This document shows positions 44,223-52,618 of a DNA stretch of 64,000 nt, in pieces (the first letter of the stretch is position 1; the number at the start of each line of letters is the position of its first letter). A model generated the notes under the pieces. That model ran no database searches. It was not told the origin of the DNA and saw nothing but the letters and a program-made list of their open reading frames with translations. The DNA comes from Chryseobacterium sp. SNU WT5 (GTDB taxonomy: Bacteria; Bacteroidota; Bacteroidia; Flavobacteriales; Weeksellaceae). The DNA lies in contig NZ_CP041687.1 of the NCBI RefSeq assembly GCF_007362475.1, forward strand, positions 372,001-436,000, read 5' to 3'. Both the position numbers and the translations under genes were made by a program.

Positions 44223-45452
44223 TTGAAATTTCCGTTATATTTTTCTAAAAAAATTGCTTTTTCCAAAGATAATAAAAATAATCTGTCACGGGTTATAGTC
44301 TTTATTGGTCGACTTTCCGTTGCATTGGGAGTGATTGTTTCACTTTTGACAATTTCTATCGGATTTGGCTCCAAAAAAGCCATCAAGGAAAGAATGGCAG
44401 ATTTCTCGGGCCACATTTCCATTAAATCCAAACAATCCAATAATTCCTACAATTCTTCAATTTTAAGCACAGAAGGCCTTAAGGTAGATAAAATAAAAGC
44501 ACTTCCGGATGTTGCATCAACTCAAAAATACGTAGCGGTAAGCGGCATTCTCCGGAACGAACATAACTTTGCAGGGATTATATTTAAAGGTGTCGGAAAA
44601 GATTTTGATTCTGCAAGATTCCGAAAGTTTTTAGTTGAAGGACATCTACCGGCTGTTACGGAGAAAGGCTATAATAACGGCATCTGTATTTCGAAAAAGA
44701 TTGCAAATGACCTCCATCTTAATGTGAAAGACAGTATTGTTGCAATTTTTTCTAAAGAAAGTCAGAAACCACTTTATCGTAAATTTGAAATTGTAGGTAT
44801 TTACAAAACCGACATCAAAATGATTGATGATTTGTTCGTAATCGGAGGAATTAACCATGCCCGAAAAATTCAGGGTATGCAAAGTAATGATGTGGGCGGA
44901 ATTGATGTTTTTCTAAAAAATATTAATGATATTGACGAAGACGCTCCGAAAATTGATAAGTTGGCCGGCTACAAAAATTACACCGTAAAAGCTACAGATC
45001 AATATCCACAGATCATGGATTTCATTGCTATTTTTGATATGAATATTGCTCTAATTATCATTATTATGTTGGTGGTAGTTATCATCAATATTATCATGGT
45101 TCTCCTCATACTAATTATTGAAAGAACCAAGTCTATAGGCATGCTGAAAACTTTGGGAGCCACAAATGGTCAAATCCGATGGATCTTTATTAACTATACT
45201 TTACTCATTATGATCCCAGGTTTAATATTTGGTAATTTAATTGGTTTGCTTCTTTTATTTATTCAAAAATATTTTGGTATTATTCAGTTAAATCCAGAAA
45301 ACTACTATTTGAGTGTAGTTCCCGTGGAAATCAATGTATTACACATCATCCTAATTTCTGTCGGCATCTTGATTATTTCGGGTATTTCTTTGGTCTTGCC
45401 AAGCTATCTGATCAGTAAGATTTCGCCCGTTAAAGCAATCAACTACAATTAA
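44223..45452 (+). CDS. FtsX/LolE-like ABC transporter permease
   Basis: This 409-residue inner-membrane protein has one N-terminal helix (about residues 32-52), a large periplasmic domain of about 220 residues, and three C-terminal helices. This is the layout of LolC/LolE/MacB-type permeases. The segment ERTKSIGMLKTLGATNGQIR after the second helix is the conserved cytoplasmic coupling element. The start is TTG. No matching ATPase (LolD-like) is nearby. Its role could be lipoprotein release, as for LolCE, but this is inferred from the layout. Confidence 0.88.
   Translation: MKFPLYFSKKIAFSKDNKNNLSRVIVFIGRLSVALGVIVSLLTISIGFGSKKAIKERMADFSGHISIKSKQSNNSYNSSILSTEGLKVDKIKALPDVASTQKYVAVSGILRNEHNFAGIIFKGVGKDFDSARFRKFLVEGHLPAVTEKGYNNGICISKKIANDLHLNVKDSIVAIFSKESQKPLYRKFEIVGIYKTDIKMIDDLFVIGGINHARKIQGMQSNDVGGIDVFLKNINDIDEDAPKIDKLAGYKNYTVKATDQYPQIMDFIAIFDMNIALIIIIMLVVVIINIIMVLLILIIERTKSIGMLKTLGATNGQIRWIFINYTLLIMIPGLIFGNLIGLLLLFIQKYFGIIQLNPENYYLSVVPVEINVLHIILISVGILIISGISLVLPSYLISKISPVKAINYN
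44264..44271 (-). promoter_or_regulatory. -7 box of the DUF1343 gene, inside the permease gene
   Basis: TATCTTTG on the minus strand matches TAnnTTTG exactly, 44 bases before the DUF1343 ATG and within codons 14-17 of the divergent permease. Confidence 0.5.
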
Positions 45453-45464
45453 TATATAAAATTA

Positions 45465-45472
45465 TATCTTTG
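45465..45472 (+). promoter_or_regulatory. -7 promoter box of the PLP enzyme gene
   Basis: TATCTTTG matches TAnnTTTG exactly and lies 12 bases after the permease stop and 54 before the ATG at 45527. The gene is therefore probably transcribed on its own. Confidence 0.6.
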
Positions 45473-45526
45473 CAAATTCATAATTATTGTTACAATATTT
45501 ATCGAATTAACAATTCAAAAAAAGCT

Positions 45527-46507
45527 ATGAAATACGCACAAAATATTCTTGAAACTATTGGAAATACACCGCTTGTAAAACTGAACAAGGTTTTGGGTGA
45601 GGATTTTCCAGCTTTGGTTTTAGCAAAAGTAGAAACCTTTAATCCCGGGAATTCTGTGAAAGACAGAATGGCTTTGAAAATGATTGAAGACGCTGAAAAA
45701 GACGGACGTCTAAAACCAGGTGGTACCATTATCGAAGGAACTTCTGGGAATACAGGAATGGGCCTGGCTTTAGCCGCAATCGTGAAAGGTTATAAATGTA
45801 TTTTTGTAACAAATGCTAAACAGTCCAAAGAAAAAAATGATATTTTAAGAGCTGTTGGCGCAGAAGTAATCGTTTGCCCGACAGACGTAACGCCAGATGA
45901 TCCACGCTCTTATTATTCTGTTTCCAAGAGATTGGGCGAAGAAACTGAAAATGGTTGGTACGTGAATCAATATGATAATTTATCGAACAGATTAGCACAT
46001 TATGAATCTACCGCACCAGAAATTTGGGAGCAAACGGAAGGTAAATTAACACATTTCATGGCAGGTGCAGGAACAGGGGGAACGGTAACTGGCTGTGGAA
46101 CGTTCTTCAAAGAAAAAAATCTCAATATTCAAGTAATTGGTGTTGATACTTATGGTTCTATCCTAAAAGAATTCCACGAAACCGGGGAATATCATCCAGA
46201 CCATGCTCATTCCTACATCACCGAAGGAATTGGCGAAGATATCATTCCAGAGAACTTTGATATGACTGTAATTGATCACTTTGAAAAAGTAACTGATAAA
46301 GACGGTGCTGTTTATGCTCGAAAACTTGCAAAAGAAGAAGGTATTTTCTGCGGTTATTCTGCAGGAAGTGCAATTGCCGCTTTAAGTCAGATGAAAGATC
46401 AATTCACCAAAGATGACGTAATTGTAGTTTTATTACATGATCACGGATCCAGATATGTGGGAAAAATCTACAATGATGAGTGGATGAAAGAAATGGGCTG
46501 GTTGTAA
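45527..46507 (+). CDS. PLP-dependent cystathionine beta-synthase / cysteine synthase family enzyme
   Basis: This 326-residue fold-type II PLP enzyme has the Lys Schiff base in NPGNSVKDRMA, the substrate-binding EGTSGNTGMGLALAA, and the phosphate cradle GAGTGGTVTG. QYDNLSNRLAHYESTAPEI and EGIFCGYSAGSAIAAL are more like the catalytic core of cystathionine beta-synthase than bacterial CysK, but no C-terminal CBS (Bateman) domain is present. The reaction could be cysteine or cystathionine formation. The ATG at 45527 is chosen because the upstream extension covers the promoter box and is not conserved-looking. Confidence 0.9.
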   Translation: MKYAQNILETIGNTPLVKLNKVLGEDFPALVLAKVETFNPGNSVKDRMALKMIEDAEKDGRLKPGGTIIEGTSGNTGMGLALAAIVKGYKCIFVTNAKQSKEKNDILRAVGAEVIVCPTDVTPDDPRSYYSVSKRLGEETENGWYVNQYDNLSNRLAHYESTAPEIWEQTEGKLTHFMAGAGTGGTVTGCGTFFKEKNLNIQVIGVDTYGSILKEFHETGEYHPDHAHSYITEGIGEDIIPENFDMTVIDHFEKVTDKDGAVYARKLAKEEGIFCGYSAGSAIAALSQMKDQFTKDDVIVVLLHDHGSRYVGKIYNDEWMKEMGWL

Positions 46508-46531
46508 AATTTTGTGGGCGTGTCCTTTATA

Positions 46532-46568
46532 AAAACAGCCGTAAAAGTTTACTTTTACGGCTGCTTTT
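46532..46568 (+). terminator. Intrinsic terminator
   Basis: The 12-bp stem CAGCCGTAAAAG / CTTTTACGGCTG with a short loop, flanked by A- and T-runs, follows the PLP enzyme gene. Confidence 0.85.
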
Positions 46569-46607
46569 ATAAACGTCGGTATCCAGTTCCCAATCTTTTT
46601 TCATGTA

Positions 46608-46676
46608 GTTCCCTCCTTTGGAGAAGGTTAGGGTGAAGAAAAAAGGATTTCCACCTTCTCCCTCACGCAAAGTGGT
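46608..46676. repeat. Repeat-like inverted element
   Basis: Sequence of the type CCCTCCTTTGGAGAAGG...CCTTCTCCCTCACGCAAAG contains the 7-bp arms GAGAAGG and CCTTCTC. It has a higher GC content than its surroundings and resembles dispersed intergenic repeats in related bacteria. It reaches the 3' end of the glycosyltransferase gene. Confidence 0.4.
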
Positions 46677-47962
46677 TACAAAAGTTCCGTTAGTTTTTTA
46701 GTCAAATTTTTTCGTGAGAATTGTTCTATATTTTGAGTTTCAGAAATTGTATTTCCTGACTTCCATTCTTCAAATTTCTGTAATAAAAACACTTTCAATT
46801 CTGATTCATCATCATAAGAAAAATGTTTTCCAGCATTGGTTTCTTGTAAGATTTTCTTTACATCACTCTCTTTTGGGCCAAAAGAAATAATCTGTTTTCC
46901 AATTGCTAAATATTCAAAAATCTTTCCGGGAATAATTCCTTTTGAGCTTTCATCAGGGAAATTAGTGAGTAAAAGTAAATCAGAATTCGCCATTTCTATA
47001 TTCGCTTCTGAATGTGAAACATACCCTAAATTACGCACCAAATTTTTAAGTTCTGATTTTTCAATTTCAGTCATAATTTTATCATCGATTCTTCCAACAA
47101 ACTTTAATTGAAAATCATTTTTAAAATCCTCGTTCTCGGAAATCAGTTCGTTTAAAACTGTCCATAAAACTTCAGGATTTCGCAACTGTTCCAAAACTCC
47201 GGTATAACTTAATGTAAATTTTGAATTCTTTGTTTTAATATTTTTCGCAACTTCATGTCTATCATAACCATTGGTAATACAAAAAGAATTCGCTCCTTTC
47301 TTTCTGAAATTTTCAGCATCAGAAAAACTGGTGGCTAAAGTAATATCTGCAGTTCTAAAAACTTTCTGTTCCAGATCTCTGTGTTTTTGATCTGCAGCCT
47401 TGGTCAATTTCAAATGTTTATAATAAGAGATTTCTGTCCATGGATCACGAAAATCGGCAATCCATTTTAAATCAGGAAACTCCTTCTTTAATCCCAAGCC
47501 AATCAGATGCATCGAATGCGGTGGACCGGTCGTAATAAAAGCGTCAAACTGATTCTCTTTCAAATATTTCTTTAAAAAGTTCACAGACGGTTTCACCCAG
47601 AAAACACGTGCATCAGGAATGAAAAAATTACCACGTACCCAAATCGAAAGCCTGGATTTCCAGGATTGATTTTTTCCAACATCAAATTGCCCGGCTTTGA
47701 ATTTTTTATTGTCTTTTCCAAAAAACTCAGCAAGTTGATAAGGTTCCCAAATCTTGGTTTTAATGATTTCTAAATCGTTAGAAATTTCTTTTTCTAAAGT
47801 CTCATCAACAATCGGATAACTCGGGTTTTCAGGAATAAAAACAAAAGGTTTCCAACCGAAATCGGGTAAATATTTTACAAATTTCAACCAACGTTGAACT
47901 CCTGGTCCACCCGCTGGAGGCCAATAATAGGTAATGATTAATATTTTTTTCGCTGGTTTCAT
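46676..47962 (-). CDS. Glycosyltransferase family 4-like protein
   Basis: This 428-residue cytoplasmic or membrane-associated glycosyltransferase has a GT-B fold. The N-terminal donor half begins KKILIITYYWPPAGGPGVQR, with the glycine-rich loop typical of the family. FITTGPPHSMHLIGLGL and WIADFRDPWTE follow. The C-terminal half has LSYTGVLEQLRNPE and the E-x7-E-like region SSKGIIPGKIFEYLAIGKQI. It probably acts in surface polysaccharide synthesis, but the sugar and acceptor are unknown. The gene is 227 bp downstream of the YfhO-like gene on the same strand. Confidence 0.88.
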   Translation of the reverse strand: MKPAKKILIITYYWPPAGGPGVQRWLKFVKYLPDFGWKPFVFIPENPSYPIVDETLEKEISNDLEIIKTKIWEPYQLAEFFGKDNKKFKAGQFDVGKNQSWKSRLSIWVRGNFFIPDARVFWVKPSVNFLKKYLKENQFDAFITTGPPHSMHLIGLGLKKEFPDLKWIADFRDPWTEISYYKHLKLTKAADQKHRDLEQKVFRTADITLATSFSDAENFRKKGANSFCITNGYDRHEVAKNIKTKNSKFTLSYTGVLEQLRNPEVLWTVLNELISENEDFKNDFQLKFVGRIDDKIMTEIEKSELKNLVRNLGYVSHSEANIEMANSDLLLLTNFPDESSKGIIPGKIFEYLAIGKQIISFGPKESDVKKILQETNAGKHFSYDDESELKVFLLQKFEEWKSGNTISETQNIEQFSRKNLTKKLTELL

Positions 47963-48189
47963 TTAATATTTGACAGGAATTAACAACCGTGAAGTTACTT
48001 TCAGAAATTATAAAATAAAATTATTTAAATGCATAATATAAAGTCAAACCATTAAGAGATTAAGAACAATTAAGACTTCATCTCCTTAATTTCTTAACGG
48101 TTTATTTTAAAGAATAATTGATTGCTTCTTTTGCGGTAAAAATCAAAATTAGGAAGATCCCGCAAATCTTTTGCAACGATTTAAGATCC

Positions 48190-50751
48190 TTACACAGCCA
48201 AATTTTCTCTGTCTTTGTTCCGGTATAAAAAATAAATTCCCAAGCCACTCAACAATAAAAATAATCCAAATGCAATCATCGAAATAACTTTTCCTTTTGC
48301 AATAACATCAGGTGCAAAAATCATTTTAATGGAGTGCTTTCCAGCTGGAACATATACAGCTCTTAACAAATAATCTGCTTTGATGTAAGGCACTTCTTTG
48401 TCGTCAACAAACATCTTCCAGCCTTTTGGATAATAGATTTCCGAGAATACCGCTAACTGTGGCGTTTTCGATTGAGAGGTGAATTCCAGTTCGTTGGCTT
48501 CGTATTTCTTTAAATCTAAAAAGGCCGTAGAATCTTGCTGCAATGGTTTTCCGTCAAAATACTTTTTATCATCTTTAGAGATAACAGCAATTTTCTTAGT
48601 ATCAATATCGCCAATTTGCTGAATCTCCTCATTCGATGAATTCGCTATTTTAATTTGCGAAACAAACCAGGCATTACCGTTGGCATCAGCATTACTAAGC
48701 GCTTCTGGTTTCTCTAAATTCCCAAAAATAAAATATCTTGTATTCAGCATATTAAGGATTCGCGGGGTTTTAACCGTATCCATTTTACTGAAATATTCAT
48801 TTATTAAATCATCATATCTTCTCAACTTTACAGCATGATATCCACCGACTGATGATTTAAAATAAGAAGTATTCGTTTCGCCGAACGCTCCTAAAACTTG
48901 ATTATAAATTCGATAATGACCTTTATCTTTTTCTGCAATAGTTTCTAAAGTTTTATTAACGTTTACCTGATCTAGAAGAGATTTCAAATTAGGATTTTCA
49001 CCCACTTTCTGCATCAGCAAATCAGAGTTCTCAGTTTGAAAAGGATTTTCAGTAAAAGCTTTATCAATGAAATTTTCATTATTGAGGTATCTCTTATTTA
49101 CACTCCACAAATCAAAAAAACTGACCAATCCTAAAATGATCAGGACAATATTCGGACTTATTTTCTTCTTTAAACTTAAAAATAAAGCGCCTGCTGTAAT
49201 TGCAACAAAAACAATGGCTTTCATAGCATCGATTCTAAACATAGTAAAACGCTCGTCCACCAAAAATTCTAAAACGAAGGCAGGTAGATAAGTTTTTTCC
49301 TGTCCGGTATAAAAACCTAAAATAGACTTTCCGAAGAGTAACAACAGGAAGGTAATCCCTAAAACAATGGAACTTGTGTAGATTAATATTTTCTTTTTAT
49401 ACTCTTCAGTTAAAATATTTTCTTGAGAGGTCTCGGTCTTTTCATTGGAATTAAAAAAACGATAAAGCCCCACAATTGCAATTAACGGGAACAGTAATTC
49501 TACCACAACCAAAATAGAACTTGGAGCACGGAATTTATTATAAAAAGGCACATAATCAATAAAGAAATCTGAAAGAGGCATAAAATTGCTTCCCCATGCT
49601 AAAAGAATGGTCAAAATGGATGCCCCAAGAATCCAGTATCGGTATTTCTTCCATGCAAAGAAAAACCCTAACAACGCCAAGAAGCACACCACGGCACCTT
49701 GATACGCCGGCCCAGATGTTCCTGGTTGGTCACCCCAGTAGGTAAGAGAGCTAAACCCCCGAGAAACCTGATCCATTTCCTGCTGAGAACTCACATTTTC
49801 GTTAATCAAACCCTGTAGTCTACCCATCATTTCTTCGGAGCCTGCCTCGTTACTTGCCCCTCCCATTAATCGGGGAATAAACAAATTTAAAGTTTCCAGC
49901 TTACCATAACTCCACATCAACATGCTTTCTTTATCCATCCCGGATTTATCAGCAGAATGACGGTCGTTATCCAGAATCTGCTTACCTCTCACTGTTTCTG
50001 TAATATATTCGGCATTGGCCATGATCCGTTGTGAATTCATGCCAACTCCAAGTACAAAAGCTAAAGCTAAAATTCCTGTTGAAATCCCAAAATGCCTCCA
50101 GTTTGTTTTTCCCTGAATCGCCCTAATAAGCTCCGAAAGGAATAGAAAACCTAGTGCAACAAAAAGATAATAAGTCATCTGTGGATGATTTGCAGCAATC
50201 TGCAAACCCATAAAAAGTGCAGTGACTATGAATCCGATCACATATTTCTTACGGATATAAACAAGGAGGATTCCGGCTAGAAGTGGAGCAAAATACGCAA
50301 CTGTATGGATTTTACCATTGTGCCCTGCGGCAAGTGCAATATAGAAATAAGTAGAAAGCCCGAAAAATGTAGCTCCTAAAAGTGCATATTTCCAATTTTT
50401 GACAACGACTAAACCCAAAAGAAAGAATCCTGAGAAAAGTAGAAAAATATAATTTGCCGGCTTCGGAAGAAAGTTCAAAAGATCATCAATACTTTTTATA
50501 ACATCACCTCTGAACTGCGATCCCATTTGGTAAGTTGGCATTCCACCGAACATAGAATCGCTCCAGTACGTTTCTTTACTATTTTGGGCTCTGTAATCCA
50601 AAAGCTCCTTTGCACCGCCTTTGTATTGCACAATATCGTGCTGAAAAAGCTGTTTGCCGGTAAGAACAGGATTAGCGTAAATAACTGCCAATAAAACGAA
50701 AACCACAAGGCTTCCGATTATGAAAATTAAATTTTTATTTTTTGTCATCAT
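48190..50751 (-). CDS. YfhO-like multispanning membrane protein
   Basis: This 853-residue protein has about twelve hydrophobic helices, a large periplasmic domain (about residues 575-810) and a last helix near the C-terminus. It resembles the YfhO family, which is related to GT-C glycosyltransferases. The early loop PVLTGKQLFQHDIVQYKGGA with an Asp fits the acidic first-loop motif of GT-C enzymes, and GHNGKIHTVAYFAPLLAG follows. A role in glycosylation of cell-surface polymers is likely but not proven. The start codon may be either of two adjacent ATGs (50751 or 50748). Confidence 0.85.
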   Translation of the reverse strand: MMTKNKNLIFIIGSLVVFVLLAVIYANPVLTGKQLFQHDIVQYKGGAKELLDYRAQNSKETYWSDSMFGGMPTYQMGSQFRGDVIKSIDDLLNFLPKPANYIFLLFSGFFLLGLVVVKNWKYALLGATFFGLSTYFYIALAAGHNGKIHTVAYFAPLLAGILLVYIRKKYVIGFIVTALFMGLQIAANHPQMTYYLFVALGFLFLSELIRAIQGKTNWRHFGISTGILALAFVLGVGMNSQRIMANAEYITETVRGKQILDNDRHSADKSGMDKESMLMWSYGKLETLNLFIPRLMGGASNEAGSEEMMGRLQGLINENVSSQQEMDQVSRGFSSLTYWGDQPGTSGPAYQGAVVCFLALLGFFFAWKKYRYWILGASILTILLAWGSNFMPLSDFFIDYVPFYNKFRAPSSILVVVELLFPLIAIVGLYRFFNSNEKTETSQENILTEEYKKKILIYTSSIVLGITFLLLLFGKSILGFYTGQEKTYLPAFVLEFLVDERFTMFRIDAMKAIVFVAITAGALFLSLKKKISPNIVLIILGLVSFFDLWSVNKRYLNNENFIDKAFTENPFQTENSDLLMQKVGENPNLKSLLDQVNVNKTLETIAEKDKGHYRIYNQVLGAFGETNTSYFKSSVGGYHAVKLRRYDDLINEYFSKMDTVKTPRILNMLNTRYFIFGNLEKPEALSNADANGNAWFVSQIKIANSSNEEIQQIGDIDTKKIAVISKDDKKYFDGKPLQQDSTAFLDLKKYEANELEFTSQSKTPQLAVFSEIYYPKGWKMFVDDKEVPYIKADYLLRAVYVPAGKHSIKMIFAPDVIAKGKVISMIAFGLFLLLSGLGIYFLYRNKDRENLAV

Positions 50752-50766
50752 TAGTTTTATATTCAG

Positions 50767-50792
50767 AAAAACCCTTTGGCAATGCCAAAGGA
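50767..50792 (-). terminator. Intrinsic terminator after the DUF4834 gene
   Basis: The stem CCTTTGGC / GCCAAAGG with a 3-base loop is followed on the minus strand by GGTTTTT. It separates the small membrane protein gene from the YfhO-like gene. Confidence 0.7.
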
Positions 50793-50793
50793 T

Positions 50794-51015
50794 TTACTTG
50801 TTTTTCGTTTCTTCTACTTCTTCGTAATCTACGGTTTCCGCATCCCATTTTATATTGGAATTAAGGTTTTTTTTATTTGTCTGTTGTTGGTTTACCGTTT
50901 CGTTATTCCGCGGTTTTGGAAATTTAAATAAACTGGTAAAAAATATTCTTTTCAAAAAATTCCAGACAAAGAAGATGATTACGGTCGTTAGAATTAATTC
51001 TAAAATATATTTCAT
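50794..51015 (-). CDS. Small membrane protein, DUF4834-like
   Basis: This 73-residue protein has one N-terminal hydrophobic helix (about residues 5-22, ILELILTTVIIFFVWNFL), a basic stretch and a polar acidic tail. The pattern fits DUF4834, a Bacteroidetes family of unknown function. It lies 78 bp downstream of the DUF6263 lipoprotein gene and is followed by a terminator. Confidence 0.7.
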   Translation of the reverse strand: MKYILELILTTVIIFFVWNFLKRIFFTSLFKFPKPRNNETVNQQQTNKKNLNSNIKWDAETVDYEEVEETKNK

Positions 51016-51093
51016 TTATTATTTTTAGTAATGGATGAAGGTTTCTTTAAAATCAAGGTTAGATTTTGCGATCTTATTTCTATTTGTAAATGT

Positions 51094-52158
51094 TTATTTT
51101 GAAGGATTAACAACAACAGTAGAATTAGAAGTCGACTTCATCGTTTGAGTTTGTTTCCCGTCTGACAAAGTTTCCATCTGAGTGGTTTTCACTGCAATAT
51201 TTTGATTCTTCACCCAACCTGTATTCTGATCCAATGTGATGGTTCCATTTTGCTCCAATTGTGAGCTCATACTTCTGGTAATTCCCTCTTGTGTTTTCTT
51301 ATCCGATTTTTTAGGAATACCCCCCGAAACTGCAATTTGTGCGGTTCCATTTCCAACACTTTTTAAGGTGTAAGTGGTTGTTAATTTAATTTTCCCGTCT
51401 GGGGTAGCATTTTCACTTTGGGTCCATTTCTCTCCTATTTTCACTCCTTTTGCTGGAATTAAAACTAAGTTTTTGTCAAACTGTTCTTTCAAAGTCTTTT
51501 CATTAAAACTCTTTTTAAAACTGCTGACGAATGCTGTTTTATCTTTCGCGTCTTTAATCGCAGTCCCAACTGATGCAGAAATTTTATTGTAAATCGCATC
51601 AAAACCAGTGATTGAATTAACTTTTCCGGTTTCGGTCATTTTTAAGTTTAATTTATTTCCTACCAGGGCTTTGTTCACTTTCCACATCATCTTCAACTGC
51701 TCGTCTTTTGGTTCAGGTTGTTTGGTATCAACTACCACATTTTTCCCGTTCGCAGTTTGTGCATTTCTTTTTCCGGTAAGATTAATACTGATATCATAAA
51801 CTCCATCTTTAAGATCATTTACTGTAAACGACATTTCATCAGTCATTTCGCTAGTTCCACTTTGCGATTTACCATCTGGCGCAGTCATAGTCTGTACATC
51901 TTTCTGGTAGGTAACCAGTGGATAAGTTTGCCCTTTTTCCAATTTAAAGGTTTGTTTATAAACACCTAAAGAATCACGAATTGCTGGTTGAGCAGCTGCA
52001 TTTTGATCAACAGCACTTGAATCAGCAGTGTTTACTACAGGTACTTCTACACTAACCGTTTTTCCAGTTTCAGGATCAATCTTAGTTATTGTTTTGGTTT
52101 CTTTTTTACAAGCAATTAATGTTATGGAAAGAAGCGCAATGGCTGTGAATTTTTTCAT
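51094..52158 (-). CDS. DUF6263 family lipoprotein
   Basis: This 354-residue protein has a lipoprotein signal (ALLSITLIAC, Cys17). A low-complexity linker (about residues 20-60) precedes a soluble domain of about 290 residues made of repeated beta strands. Segments such as MTDEMSFTVNDLKDGVYDI and LVLIPAKGVKIGEKWTQSE fit DUF6263 as I recognise it. Function unknown. It is the first gene of a short minus-strand group with the DUF4834 gene. Confidence 0.8.
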   Translation of the reverse strand: MKKFTAIALLSITLIACKKETKTITKIDPETGKTVSVEVPVVNTADSSAVDQNAAAQPAIRDSLGVYKQTFKLEKGQTYPLVTYQKDVQTMTAPDGKSQSGTSEMTDEMSFTVNDLKDGVYDISINLTGKRNAQTANGKNVVVDTKQPEPKDEQLKMMWKVNKALVGNKLNLKMTETGKVNSITGFDAIYNKISASVGTAIKDAKDKTAFVSSFKKSFNEKTLKEQFDKNLVLIPAKGVKIGEKWTQSENATPDGKIKLTTTYTLKSVGNGTAQIAVSGGIPKKSDKKTQEGITRSMSSQLEQNGTITLDQNTGWVKNQNIAVKTTQMETLSDGKQTQTMKSTSNSTVVVNPSK

Positions 52159-52369
52159 TTATTGATTTTACGGAATTTTACTTACAATTAATTTCTAAAG
52201 ATGTTCATTTTTAGAAACAATTGACAAATTTAAGGTAATTATTTCTGATGGTTTCAAAGATTATATATTTTTAACATCCTTTCCCTAAGTAGAAAAAGTG
52301 ACTAAATTTATTTTATCTTTTCACAAATAAGTTGGATTAAAAAAAACGATTACATTTTATATTTAAAAT

Positions 52370-52560
52370 TTATTTCTCAGGTCTTACTTTCAAATCAATC
52401 AAGCCTCCACCAGGCGATTTATGCATTTGTCCATCCATAAATAATTTCATCAAATTTATAAGGTAATCCAGGTCGCAATCCTATGCCAAGTTTCTTTTTT
52501 AAAGTTTCCTTGAGGAGTCAGGATGATTTCAGAAGTTGCATCACTTTCAAAAAGTTAATT
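52370..52560 (-). pseudogene. C-terminal remnant of a broken gene, possibly SRPBCC-like
   Basis: On the minus strand one frame reads LFESDATSEIILTPQGNFK and then WHRIATW. A second frame continues with DYLINLMKLFMDGQMHKSP and GGGLIDLKVRPEK followed by a stop at 52370. A single missing base near 52470 joins them, so the segment looks like the end of a frameshifted gene whose 5' part is gone. The pattern resembles the C-terminus of SRPBCC/polyketide-cyclase-like proteins, but that assignment is weak. Confidence 0.6.
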
Positions 52561-52565
52561 TTCAG

Positions 52566-52573
52566 TAAATTTG
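52566..52573 (+). promoter_or_regulatory. Candidate -7 box of the M3 peptidase gene
   Basis: TAAATTTG matches TAnnTTTG exactly and lies 45 bases before the ATG at 52619. Confidence 0.45.
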
Positions 52574-52618
52574 CTGTTCAATCTTAAAAGATAAAATTTA
52601 ATTATACTTAAATTACAA

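Larger units (their letters stand above)
52159..52618. other. Intergenic region with a decayed gene and the M3 peptidase promoter
   Basis: The part next to the DUF6263 gene (to about 52365) is AT-rich and shows nothing I can name. From 52370 to about 52560 lies a minus-strand gene remnant, listed separately. A TAAATTTG box at 52566-52573 is a likely -7 element for the M3 peptidase gene. Confidence 0.5.
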
